Assembly: GCF_016405965.1 (NCBI RefSeq)
Contig: NZ_JAEFCD010000007.1
Span: forward strand, 96,624 to 160,623
Source of the DNA: Alteromonas sp. IB21
GTDB lineage: Bacteria; Pseudomonadota; Gammaproteobacteria; Enterobacterales; Alteromonadaceae
DNA length: 64,000 nt
Direction: 5' to 3'
In this document: one piece after another, positions 9,267 to 17,094 of the stretch
Layout: each line of letters starts with the position of its first letter
Numbering within the stretch: position 1 is the first letter of the stretch
Notes under the pieces: model-generated
Databases searched by the model: none
What the model was told of the DNA's origin: nothing
Seen by the model: only the letters and a program-made list of their open reading frames with translations
Translations under genes and position numbers: made by a program

Positions 9267-9518
9267 ATGAGCTCATTCGATCAGGACATGCTAGACGAAT
9301 TAAACTTACTGCTTAAGTTCCCTGCAGACAGTCTACTCCAGGGCCTTAAAATTCATCACGACGCTAGTCAAACAATGGTCAACGCAGCATCAAGGCTGTA
9401 TTCAAAAGGGTTGATCACCCAACCCGATGGCGGTTATCTCACCGATTTAGGTATCGATCTTGCCGATCACGCCCGTCATATCCAATCAGCGTTATGCCCT
9501 AGAAAAAGCAGCCATTAG
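9267..9518 (+). CDS. Small conserved protein, TIGR02647-like (putative DNA-binding)
   Basis: An 83-residue protein beginning MSSFDQDMLDELNLLLKFPA with a helical core and the segment ASRLYSKGLITQPDGGYLTD, which reads like a winged-helix turn. It resembles the small gammaproteobacterial family TIGR02647, whose members are annotated as possible DNA-binding proteins of unknown role. A ribosome site, AAGGTGG, sits eight bases before the ATG. It stands alone, divergent from ubiD and upstream of motX. No function can be assigned. Confidence 0.6.
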   Translation: MSSFDQDMLDELNLLLKFPADSLLQGLKIHHDASQTMVNAASRLYSKGLITQPDGGYLTDLGIDLADHARHIQSALCPRKSSH

Positions 9519-9625
9519 AGGTTTTAGATAAGGCAAAAGGTTCTTCTTGAAAAGCCTAACGCCCTATGAAAGTGTTTATTACTAAGTGACCTACACAGAA
9601 TTTTGTAAAGAAAGGCATGTCTTAG

Positions 9626-9652
9626 TTAAGATAATCCATTATAAGCCGATAG
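9626..9652 (+). promoter_or_regulatory. Sigma-28 (FliA-type) promoter of motX
   Basis: TTAAGATA, eleven bases, then GCCGATAG fits the flagellar sigma-28 consensus (TAAAGTTT, N11, GCCGATAA), including exact spacing and seven of eight bases in the -10 element. It lies 40 bp before the motX start codon. The site is flanked by AGTTAAG and CTTAACT, a short inverted repeat. Confidence 0.75.
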
Positions 9653-9691
9653 CTTAACTAAGGCACTGCATTCAACAAATACACTTTTGCT

Positions 9692-10336
9692 ATGAAACGT
9701 TTTTTATTGACCTCTTTATTCATTTGCACCTCAGCGACAGGTTTATCTGCTTATGCGCTTGAAGGTGAAACTATTGAAGAGCTGCGCGCTGTCCAGCTAT
9801 ACAGTCAAGACGCACTCATCGATATGATAAACGCCAATACGCATTTAGATAAAGTAGTGGAAGACAGGTGCCAGCTTGTGCAAGACATTGAAGCGCGCGC
9901 CGATGTTCTTAAGATCCCCGCTTATCAGTTCCTATGGGGCGATATGCTGGCATGGGGCGTGTGCGTTGACGCAGCGCCGTCGCGGGGCATAGGTTATATG
10001 GAAGATGCTGCCAACCAAGGTTTGCCCGCAGCCCTTGAACAGCTTGGGCGATATTATGCAAAAGGCACGTTAGTACAACAAGATAAGTCTCGCGCCGTGG
10101 TGTATTTACGCGAAGCAGCTGCACTTAAAAATCTAAAAGCGCAAATTCGATTGGTTGAGTTGTTTTTAGAAGGCTACGGTAGCCCTTACGATTACGAAGA
10201 TGCGTATCATTGGCTGTATAACTCGGTTACAAACGATAAAAAACAGCATCAACAAATTTCATCTTATTTAGTGCGCTTGGAAAAGCTAATGCACCCGAAA
10301 GCGGTTCGCCAAGCTAAACGCCCGATGGATAGTTAG
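9692..10336 (+). CDS. motX: Sodium-driven polar flagellar motor protein MotX
   Basis: A 214-residue exported protein with a signal peptide of about 22 residues (SATGLSAYA). The mature part contains CQLVQDIEARA, YQFLWGDMLAWGVCVD and two Sel1-type repeats (QGLPAALEQLGRYYAKG, KNLKAQIRLVELFLEG), the pattern of Vibrio MotX. Two cysteines around residues 60 and 90 could form the disulfide known for MotX. In Vibrio it sits in the periplasmic T ring with MotY and anchors the PomAB stator. The gene stands alone behind a sigma-28 promoter, as is usual for late motor genes outside the main flagellar cluster. No terminator is clear, though AAACTTTT and AAAAGTTT form an AT-rich dyad after the stop. Confidence 0.9.
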   Translation: MKRFLLTSLFICTSATGLSAYALEGETIEELRAVQLYSQDALIDMINANTHLDKVVEDRCQLVQDIEARADVLKIPAYQFLWGDMLAWGVCVDAAPSRGIGYMEDAANQGLPAALEQLGRYYAKGTLVQQDKSRAVVYLREAAALKNLKAQIRLVELFLEGYGSPYDYEDAYHWLYNSVTNDKKQHQQISSYLVRLEKLMHPKAVRQAKRPMDS

Positions 10337-10449
10337 ACCTGTCACTCACGCTAAACTTTTAGGTATTTAATTAAAAGTTTGTGCATAGCTTTTGTGAACC
10401 CACGGAAAATACTGAGCAACCACTAATCACGGTATGAAGGCTTTATGCA

Positions 10450-11019
10450 CTATCGTTTTCGCCACCCGGTAAGCATGGGGCGAATCAGCTGAACATTCCC
10501 TACATACTGTACTAACAACACTGCAGCAATATGCACCAAAACGCAGGCATAAAGCACATCGGCCATAATACTGTGTGCCCATTCCAGCGTACTGTTGCCG
10601 AACATGGCATCTATCTCTTCCATCATAAAACCAGTAATACCTAATCCCAGCATAAGAGCTATTACGGCAAATACCATAAGCCAGCCGAAAGGGTTGTGGC
10701 CATGGCTAGTTGGAATTTGCCTTTGTTTTAAGTGTTGAACATGGTCTAAAAAGGTTTGCTTATCTAACGATATGTTTGAAAAACTGGCGTATGAAGTGTT
10801 TTCGCTTTTGTACGTGCCGGATTTGTTTGAGTAAAACCCCCACACAACGCGCGAGATTATGAGTGCTAGTGCAATATAACCCGCTATTTCATGATAAAGC
10901 CGGCCCGGCTCTACAATAAAGTAGTTGGTAATAAAAGCAGCAACAATACCCCAGTGACAAACGCGCACAACCCAATCCCAAACATAAATATCTGAAGGCG
11001 TGTCTTTTGTTGTACTCAT
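10450..11019 (-). CDS. Cytochrome b561-family membrane protein
   Basis: A 189-residue protein with four predicted membrane helices. The heme-binding pattern of b561/Ni-Fe-hydrogenase b-type cytochromes is visible: His in VRVCHWG, His in LYHEIAGYIAL, and two histidines in the last helices (EWAHSIMADVLYACVLVHIA). It probably transfers electrons between quinol and a periplasmic or small heme partner. It lies downstream of a PepSY lipoprotein gene on the same strand, a pair often seen together, although a strong hairpin separates them. The partner and substrate are unknown. Confidence 0.85.
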   Translation of the reverse strand: MSTTKDTPSDIYVWDWVVRVCHWGIVAAFITNYFIVEPGRLYHEIAGYIALALIISRVVWGFYSNKSGTYKSENTSYASFSNISLDKQTFLDHVQHLKQRQIPTSHGHNPFGWLMVFAVIALMLGLGITGFMMEEIDAMFGNSTLEWAHSIMADVLYACVLVHIAAVLLVQYVGNVQLIRPMLTGWRKR

Positions 11020-11044
11020 AATATGGCTTACTCTGTTTAAAACA

Positions 11045-11075
11045 AAAAACGCTGCAGTATCCCTGCAGCGTTTTT
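11045..11075. terminator. Bidirectional rho-independent terminator between PepSY and b561 genes
   Basis: A perfect 13-bp stem AAAAACGCTGCAG / CTGCAGCGTTTTT with a TATCC loop and T runs in both directions. It ends the PepSY gene transcript at least in part before the cytochrome b561 gene. Confidence 0.85.
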
Positions 11076-11119
11076 ATCAAGCATTAAAGAAAACGATATG
11101 TTTGTCGTTTATTAAAAAC

Positions 11120-11401
11120 TTAGTGTTTTTCTTCTTTAACAATGCTGCCATCTACAGGGTTGAAGTAAATTTCTACTTTGTTTTCTTCTTTATCAAAGCC
11201 ATAGATTTCGTAGCAGTTGCCGTCTGTTACTTTAAACTCGTTAATTTTGTAGCCTTGCGCTAGCAGTTGCGCCTGAAACGCATCTTGGTTTTGCCATTCA
11301 GCTTCCGGTGCAGTAGTACATTGCGTAGTGCCGTGCTCAGCACTACACGCGCTTAATAACGCCGCCGCGCTAATCGCTGTTACCGTCATTAGTTTTTTCA
11401 T
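11120..11401 (-). CDS. PepSY-domain lipoprotein
   Basis: A 93-residue protein counted from the ATG at 11401, which gives the lipoprotein signal MKKLMTVTAISAAALLSAC; an upstream ATG adds four residues and is less likely. The lipobox LSAC predicts lipid attachment at the cysteine. The rest contains a PepSY-like fold (GYKINEFKVTDGNCYEIYGF, then KVEIYFNPVDGSIVKEE). Such small PepSY proteins occur beside b-type cytochromes and are thought to bind or modulate partners in the envelope. The downstream cytochrome b561 gene supports that link. Its role is not known. Confidence 0.8.
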   Translation of the reverse strand: MKKLMTVTAISAAALLSACSAEHGTTQCTTAPEAEWQNQDAFQAQLLAQGYKINEFKVTDGNCYEIYGFDKEENKVEIYFNPVDGSIVKEEKH

Positions 11402-11590
11402 TGCAGTCTCCATTTCGCTTTTTAGTTAAAAGTTATTTCTGTCCTACGTGGATTGAGTGTACTTAGTTTGCTCTATGATTCAAAGTGGCGTTTTTTGCTA
11501 TGTCATTTATCGCGGCTTAGATTTTCTTATTGTCGATAAATAAAGCCTTCACGATATAGTGATAAAAAGTAGAGCAGTAAAGAACTATCG

Positions 11591-11884
11591 TTAGCGCGAG
11601 AAGTGACTTTCCTTTTTATGAAGGGTAAGCGAGAGTTCGAACCCACAGACACTTGCATATTTGAGTAAAGTCTTCCAACTAGGGTTGCTATTCTCTTTTT
11701 CCAATCGGCTAATATTACTCTTGTGTGTTTGCATTTTTTGCGCAAGTTGCTCCTGAGTTAGCCCTGCCTCTTTCCTCATAGATATCAGCTGCTCGATAAG
11801 TATGAACTCGCTTTCGAGGCGATCATATTCTTTTTTTACTTCTGGATTTTTAAATGCTTCTTGCTTTAAGTTTTGTAAAGTCAT
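11591..11884 (-). CDS. XRE-family antitoxin of a type II toxin-antitoxin pair
   Basis: A 97-residue protein with a helix-turn-helix at about residues 33-85 (RKEAGLTQEQLAQKMQTHKS, then ISRLEKENSNPSWKTLLKYA). It is the second gene of the pair; its ATG overlaps the toxin TGA by four bases, which points to coupled translation. It should neutralise the toxin and repress the operon. The toxin-first order is that of HigBA-type modules. Confidence 0.85.
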   Translation of the reverse strand: MTLQNLKQEAFKNPEVKKEYDRLESEFILIEQLISMRKEAGLTQEQLAQKMQTHKSNISRLEKENSNPSWKTLLKYASVCGFELSLTLHKKESHFSR

Positions 11885-12204
11885 AGCGAGGTCACCTCTT
11901 TCATTCTCAGTTTAGCTATTCGCAGTATTTCTTTTGGTGTTTTTTGAGACTTTTTTACGAAAGCATATAAAACATGTACTTTTCGCCGGCTGTCATAACA
12001 AAATATCCCCCTGCCAATCCCTTCTTTTGCTTTCGCTCTCAATTCGAATAATCCGTGACTTAAAGGCTGAGTGTGCGGGGCACCTAAATTCGGTCCATGT
12101 TTTTCCATAAGCTCGAGTAATCTTATGAAGCGTGCCTGTATTCCTGGTGGCATAGTCAATACTTGCTCGTCTACGTCCTTATAAAATTCGACTTTCCATT
12201 CCAT
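11881..12204 (-). CDS. RelE/HigB-like (Gp49 family) toxin
   Basis: A 107-residue basic protein with the pattern of phage Gp49-like HigB toxins: GLFELRAKAKEGIGRGIFCY and VHVLYAFVKKSQKTPKEIL. Such toxins are ribosome-dependent mRNA interferases. It is the first gene of the pair and is followed with a four-base overlap by the XRE antitoxin. The family fit is good; activity is inferred. The module sits between the PepSY gene and the TonB receptor gene without visible transposon ends. Confidence 0.85.
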   Translation of the reverse strand: MEWKVEFYKDVDEQVLTMPPGIQARFIRLLELMEKHGPNLGAPHTQPLSHGLFELRAKAKEGIGRGIFCYDSRRKVHVLYAFVKKSQKTPKEILRIAKLRMKEVTSL

Positions 12205-12495
12205 TATAATTCTAATCGAGTTGTCATAAATGATAACTTTCGTTGCGCATTAATTCAACAAAATTTATATAACCCGTTACTGCGTAACAACTGAATTTTG
12301 GTATAGAGCGAGGCAAGAAGTAGCTGTCACAAAATTGCCTCCAACTTGTCATGTATGGTTCATCGAACCGTCTCAAACGGGCTCTACATTCATGTGCTTC
12401 TGTATTCACAAATAATAAGCAATGTCGCCAATCTGTCGGCGAAATGCTTATAAAAAACACAAAATACCCAATAAGCACAAGAAAGGAATGATTTG

Positions 12496-14859
12496 ATGCG
12501 TCCTCTGTACCCACGATCTGTTTACCCACGCACTTTGCTAGCGACAACCATTGCTTTAGCACTATCAAGCGCGGCAATGGCACAAGAAGTAGCGCCTGAT
12601 ACAGCAAACGAGAATGATTATATAGAAGAGATTACGGTAACCGCGCAAATGCGCGAGCAGTCTGTCATGGATGTGCCAGTGACCATGGATGTCATTGGTA
12701 GCGAGTTCTTAGAGCGCACCAATATCATGGAACTTGATGAGCTTTCTCGTATATTGCCAAACGTTCAAATTCAAGAGCAAGCGGTAAGCTTACCGTCGTT
12801 CAACATTCGCGGTGTAACCGACGATGTGTCATCAGTATCGGCGACGCCTCGCATCTCGGTATATCAAGATGGCTTTGATATCAGCAAGAAAACCGTAGCC
12901 AGTGTCGCGCTTTACGATATTGCTCGCGTTGAAGTGTTAAAAGGCCCTCAGCCGACGCTTTTCGGTGTGGCGGCTGCAAACGGTGCGGTAAGCATTCACT
13001 CAAACCTACCGACCTTCGAACAAGAAGGCAAAGTGCAGGTTGGCTATAACTCAGAGCAAGGCCAAGAACTTGAGTTTATGTATAACCAGCCTATTAACGA
13101 CAACCACAGTTTTCGTATAGCTGGGCTTTACCGTGAAATGGACGGCATTGTAGAAAACAATGCCTGTAGCGCAGATTCTTACTACGGTAATGCAAACATG
13201 TATAACCACCTAGGCGAAGAGGTACCGTGCAATAGTGAAGATCTTCAAGGTGTATCGGTGCAAGCACTTCGCGCAACCTGGCGAGCGAATTACGATCAGC
13301 TTGAGGTAATTGCGCGAGCAGCAATGGAATATAATGACCAGCCGGGTATTGCGTTTAAATCTGGGTCTATCGCGCCTAACGGCGGAGACACCAGCCCATT
13401 TACCGCAGCAGAGTTTAGTTTAGGTGGTGAGCTTGGCATTGAGCGTACCCTTCAAGCCTATGACTTAACCGTTAACTACGACTTCAACCAAATGCTAAGT
13501 TTGCACGCCGACGCTTACTATAAAGATGTAGAGGTAAGCGAAGGGTTTGACGCTGACGGTTCTGCTTTGCGTATTCAAGATGCTTACTTTGATAACGACG
13601 CCACGCTTCAAGGCGCGTCTATGCGTTTAGTGTATGACTCGGGTGATAAACTAGCTGCATTCGTTGGCGCGTCCATCACCCAAGACGATTCGATTTTGCC
13701 ATACTATGTAATGGTAGACCCGTTTGTACGCGGTACGTTTGATGCCGTAAAAGCACAGCTTGAGGCCACTTCAAACATTCCACTTAATCAAAATATCGCG
13801 ACCGACGCGTCGCTAGAAGACATTGAAGCACTGCGCGCTATGCTGGTATCACAGCTATTTAACGCCGATGGCTCTCCTATTTCCAACCCTGCGCTACCGC
13901 CTATCTTCATACAAGGGCCGTTCATATTTGAAGCCGAGCTAGACATTGCCTCTTATGTCGCCGAAGTATCTTACTTTGTTACCGACGATATCAATGTAAT
14001 CGCCGGTGTACGCTACATTGATGAAACCCGCTATACCCGTAATACCTTTACTACCGCAGACGGCGCTTTTACCTTCGATGCCGAGCGCGACTTTGACGAT
14101 ACCCTGCCGCGCTTCGCTGTAAGCTATGACCTTAATAATAACTTGAACTTGTATGTAAACTACGCCCGAGGCCGCCGTTCGCCGGTTGTGGATGCTAACG
14201 CAGGTGGTGTGAACGTCACCAATGCAGAGATCGTAGATAGCTACGACTTAGGTGTTAAATATCAAAGCGCCAACTTCTTGTTCTCGGGAGCTATCTTTAC
14301 CTATGAGTACAGTGACTATCAGCAAAGCTTTACCGACCCTGAAACCCTTCAATCAATTACCGTGACGGTAGGCGATTCGACCATGTCGGGCATAGAAGGT
14401 ATGGCGACGTACAACTACAGCGAAACACTAACACTAACTGCAAGCTTAGGTTTCTTAGATGCAGAATTTGCCAACGACACCGCTGATGGTTCGCCATTTG
14501 AATACGGCGGTAACAAGTTCCGTTTAGCACCTGAGGTAAGCGGTGCAATTAACATCAATAAGGTGTTCAACATGAATAACTTCGACGTTGATGTTAACTG
14601 GCTCACCAGTTTCCAGTCTGAAGTGTTCTTTGAAAGCAGCAATTACCCTGGTCTTTCTCAAGATACCTACTCACTCACTGATGTGTCGGTAAAACTGCTT
14701 CAAGACAACAGCAAGTTTGCCTACGAGTTTTACGTGAACAATCTGTTTGATAAAGAATTTCTCATTGATGCGGGTAACACAGGTGGTGGTTTAGGTATTC
14801 CGACCTTTGTTCGCGGCATGCCACGCATTGCCGGTGTGCGTCTTTATTACGAGTTCTAA
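12496..14859 (+). CDS. TonB-dependent outer membrane receptor
   Basis: A 787-residue outer membrane transporter counted from the ATG at 12496, which has GAAAGGA nine bases upstream; a TTG one codon earlier is less likely. A signal peptide ends near SSAAMAQE. The TonB-box-like segment EEITVTAQ is followed by a plug domain (MDVPVTMDVIGSEF, PSFNIRGVTDD, ARVEVLKGPQPTLFGVAAAN) and a 22-strand type barrel that ends in VRLYYEF with the terminal Phe. The substrate is unknown. It is convergent with a PhoD-type phosphatase gene, so a link to organophosphate use is possible but unproven. No exbB, exbD or tonB lies nearby. Confidence 0.92.
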   Translation: MRPLYPRSVYPRTLLATTIALALSSAAMAQEVAPDTANENDYIEEITVTAQMREQSVMDVPVTMDVIGSEFLERTNIMELDELSRILPNVQIQEQAVSLPSFNIRGVTDDVSSVSATPRISVYQDGFDISKKTVASVALYDIARVEVLKGPQPTLFGVAAANGAVSIHSNLPTFEQEGKVQVGYNSEQGQELEFMYNQPINDNHSFRIAGLYREMDGIVENNACSADSYYGNANMYNHLGEEVPCNSEDLQGVSVQALRATWRANYDQLEVIARAAMEYNDQPGIAFKSGSIAPNGGDTSPFTAAEFSLGGELGIERTLQAYDLTVNYDFNQMLSLHADAYYKDVEVSEGFDADGSALRIQDAYFDNDATLQGASMRLVYDSGDKLAAFVGASITQDDSILPYYVMVDPFVRGTFDAVKAQLEATSNIPLNQNIATDASLEDIEALRAMLVSQLFNADGSPISNPALPPIFIQGPFIFEAELDIASYVAEVSYFVTDDINVIAGVRYIDETRYTRNTFTTADGAFTFDAERDFDDTLPRFAVSYDLNNNLNLYVNYARGRRSPVVDANAGGVNVTNAEIVDSYDLGVKYQSANFLFSGAIFTYEYSDYQQSFTDPETLQSITVTVGDSTMSGIEGMATYNYSETLTLTASLGFLDAEFANDTADGSPFEYGGNKFRLAPEVSGAININKVFNMNNFDVDVNWLTSFQSEVFFESSNYPGLSQDTYSLTDVSVKLLQDNSKFAYEFYVNNLFDKEFLIDAGNTGGGLGIPTFVRGMPRIAGVRLYYEF

Positions 14860-14935
14860 GAGTCGATGGGAATAGGGCCTCTTCCCACCAACTACCACCG
14901 CACTTAGCTCCCTGCGTTGGCCACCTTTAAAGAGA

Positions 14936-14965
14936 AACGTGTATAGACTCTAGCCTATACACGTT
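14936..14965. terminator. Strong hairpin between convergent TonB receptor and PhoD genes
   Basis: AACGTGTATAG (14936-14946) and CTATACACGTT (14955-14965) make a perfect 11-bp stem with an 8-base loop. The minus strand continues into a T-rich segment, so it probably ends the phosphatase transcript and may work both ways. Confidence 0.55.
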
Positions 14966-14982
14966 AACCATGGCCGAAAGAG

Positions 14983-16677
14983 TTACGAGTTAAGCTCAAA
15001 ACTATGCGTGTTAACCACTTTCCCAGTCTTCGTCAAAATAGCATCAACGTAGTGCCACGTGGCTTTTGCACTATTTTCGCTAATGGTTAGTGTCATAAAA
15101 CCGCGCTGATGAAGATTACAGTATTGCAAGTCTTCAATAAGAAGCGGAAGGTCGTCGGCTAGGGTTTCTGCTGCGTTATCATCCATGCCTAGATAATGCT
15201 CCATGCCTGGCGATGTTACACCCGGGGTAGCAAGCTCAACACCCACTTCCGTACCGTCTTTAAGCGTTAATTTATTATGCCACGCGTTATGAGTGTCACC
15301 TGCAAGGGCAATAACTGGCTTGCCGATAGATTTAAGCTGCATAAGCACGTGCTCCCGTTCAACGGGGTAGCCATCCCACGCGTCTAAATTATATGGCATT
15401 ACCGTATTAATAAGGGCAAGCTCTTGTTCACTTAGCGTATCGCCTTGCATTTGCTTACGCTTAATATTCGCCAGCTTGTGTACGTGTGCAGGAATATCTT
15501 TACGTTCAACGCCGTTAAAAATAGACACAGGGAATAGCATGCGGCCAATTAATAGCTGTTGCCCCAGCACTTGCCATTTAGCCTGGCTTTGCTTCATAGA
15601 GGTATGTAGCCAATTGCGCTGGGTTTCACCTAAAAGACCGCGATTAGGATTACTGATATCTTTCATGAAGCCTGCTTGGTCAAAAGCTTTAGTTTCAGCG
15701 TCGCGATAGTTGCCGTATTCAAGCTGCTTATCCCGGGCTAAAACGCGAGTATCAAGCATATATAAATCAAGCAGATTGCCGAAGGTAAACTGGCGGTAGA
15801 TTTCTAAACGTTCAGTGCCAAATGGCGGGCGAATAGGCAGCCACTCATAATAGGCTTGCACTGCCGCAGCGCGACGTTCATAAAAATCACCTTCGTCTGC
15901 TTGGTGATTTTCCGCACCGTCTTTGTAAGTGTCGTTAGTAATTTCGTGATCGTCCCAAACCACAATAAAAGGCTTGTTTTGATGCAGCGCAAGCAACCCT
16001 TCGTCGGTGCGATACAACGCGTAGCGGTTTCGGTAGTCGGTTAGCGTATAAAGCTCGGTATCGTTATCTGGCGCATAGGTTCTGCCAATCTCTTTGGCGT
16101 GTTCGGTGGCATAGCCTTTTCCATCGTACTCATATATGTAGTCGCCCAAATGCAGCACATAATCCATGTTGTCATCTTTGGCGGCTTCCATATAGGGCGT
16201 GAAAAAGCCGGCAGGGTAGTTAGAGCAAGAAAATACGCCGAATGTGACCATAGAAACGTCTGCTTTCGGCAATGTACGAGTTTCGCCAACAGGGCTCACA
16301 TTATTCGCACTTTTGAAGCGATAAAAGTATTTGCTAGCAGGCTGAAGACCTTTTACATCTACTTTTACGGTAAAGTCATGTGTCGCTTTAGCCTCAACGA
16401 TTCCGCTACTTACCACGTCGGTAAATGCTGCATCGCTTGCCATTTCCCACAAAATATCGGCTTTAACTAAAGCCGAGCTTGATGTAGGAACCGCGCGAGT
16501 CCAAATGATCACTGCATCTTTTAACGGGTCGCCACTGGCCACGCCGTGGGTAAAATCCGCTTTAGTTTGAGGCTGGCTGTTTGCTGACGTGCTAACTGTA
16601 CAGCCCGCTAGCCCAGTAGATACTGCCACGCTCGCGCCCGCGAATGACGACAGCCTAATAAACGTTCTTCTATCCAT
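14983..16677 (-). CDS. PhoD-like alkaline phosphatase/phosphodiesterase, Tat-exported
   Basis: A 564-residue protein counted from the ATG at 16677, which puts the Tat signal DRRTFIRLSSFAGASVAV at the N-terminus; the upstream start adds 19 residues that spoil it. The signal ends in LAGC, so it may also be a lipoprotein. The PhoD pattern is clear: N-terminal Fn3-like part, then GVFSCSNYPAGF, YVLHLGDYIYEYDG, FIVVWDDHEITND and VIALAGDTHNAWHN, which supply the Ca/Fe-binding Asp, Asn and His residues. PhoD enzymes hydrolyse phosphate mono- and diesters outside the cytoplasm. No Pho box was recognised upstream. Confidence 0.93.
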   Translation of the reverse strand: MDRRTFIRLSSFAGASVAVSTGLAGCTVSTSANSQPQTKADFTHGVASGDPLKDAVIIWTRAVPTSSSALVKADILWEMASDAAFTDVVSSGIVEAKATHDFTVKVDVKGLQPASKYFYRFKSANNVSPVGETRTLPKADVSMVTFGVFSCSNYPAGFFTPYMEAAKDDNMDYVLHLGDYIYEYDGKGYATEHAKEIGRTYAPDNDTELYTLTDYRNRYALYRTDEGLLALHQNKPFIVVWDDHEITNDTYKDGAENHQADEGDFYERRAAAVQAYYEWLPIRPPFGTERLEIYRQFTFGNLLDLYMLDTRVLARDKQLEYGNYRDAETKAFDQAGFMKDISNPNRGLLGETQRNWLHTSMKQSQAKWQVLGQQLLIGRMLFPVSIFNGVERKDIPAHVHKLANIKRKQMQGDTLSEQELALINTVMPYNLDAWDGYPVEREHVLMQLKSIGKPVIALAGDTHNAWHNKLTLKDGTEVGVELATPGVTSPGMEHYLGMDDNAAETLADDLPLLIEDLQYCNLHQRGFMTLTISENSAKATWHYVDAILTKTGKVVNTHSFELNS

Positions 16678-17094
16678 ATGCCTGCTCTTTATAAGGTTGG
16701 TAGGGTAAATAGTGATGTATTTTTTGTTGAACATTCATGCAACAAAAATGAAAACCCATTTTTATACTGATCGTTTGTGACATCGAGATGTCAGGCACAG
16801 ATTCCTTAATTACTCCCAATGTTTTACCGTAAATACTGTTATACTGTGCAGCAAATAACCACATGAACCAAATTTGGTAAGTGTGTCTAACAATCTATGA
16901 ATCAAAATTTCTTGTACGTATTTTTTAAGGCGTACCACAATAAGAAAGTATTGAACAAATAAAGTAAGTGTTAGGAGCAAGTTAGTTGAGATGTCAGACG
17001 ACGAGTTGTTTGAATATTAACTAGCAGAGCAAAGCCCGTCAGCGGCAGGTTAAGGCTTACTGAGTAAACAAAATAAAAGGTAATTTATAAATAC
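16678..17094. other. Intergenic region between phoD-like gene and rnr
   Basis: A 417-bp gap between divergently transcribed genes. It must hold the promoters of both. No RNA gene, strong hairpin or conserved small reading frame was recognised. It is AT-rich. Confidence 0.5.

Noticed and set aside
12224-12607. 127-codon open frame on the minus strand upstream of and overlapping the TonB receptor start
   Set aside because: It overlaps the signal-peptide region of a clear gene, has no ribosome site or family pattern, and its composition looks non-coding.
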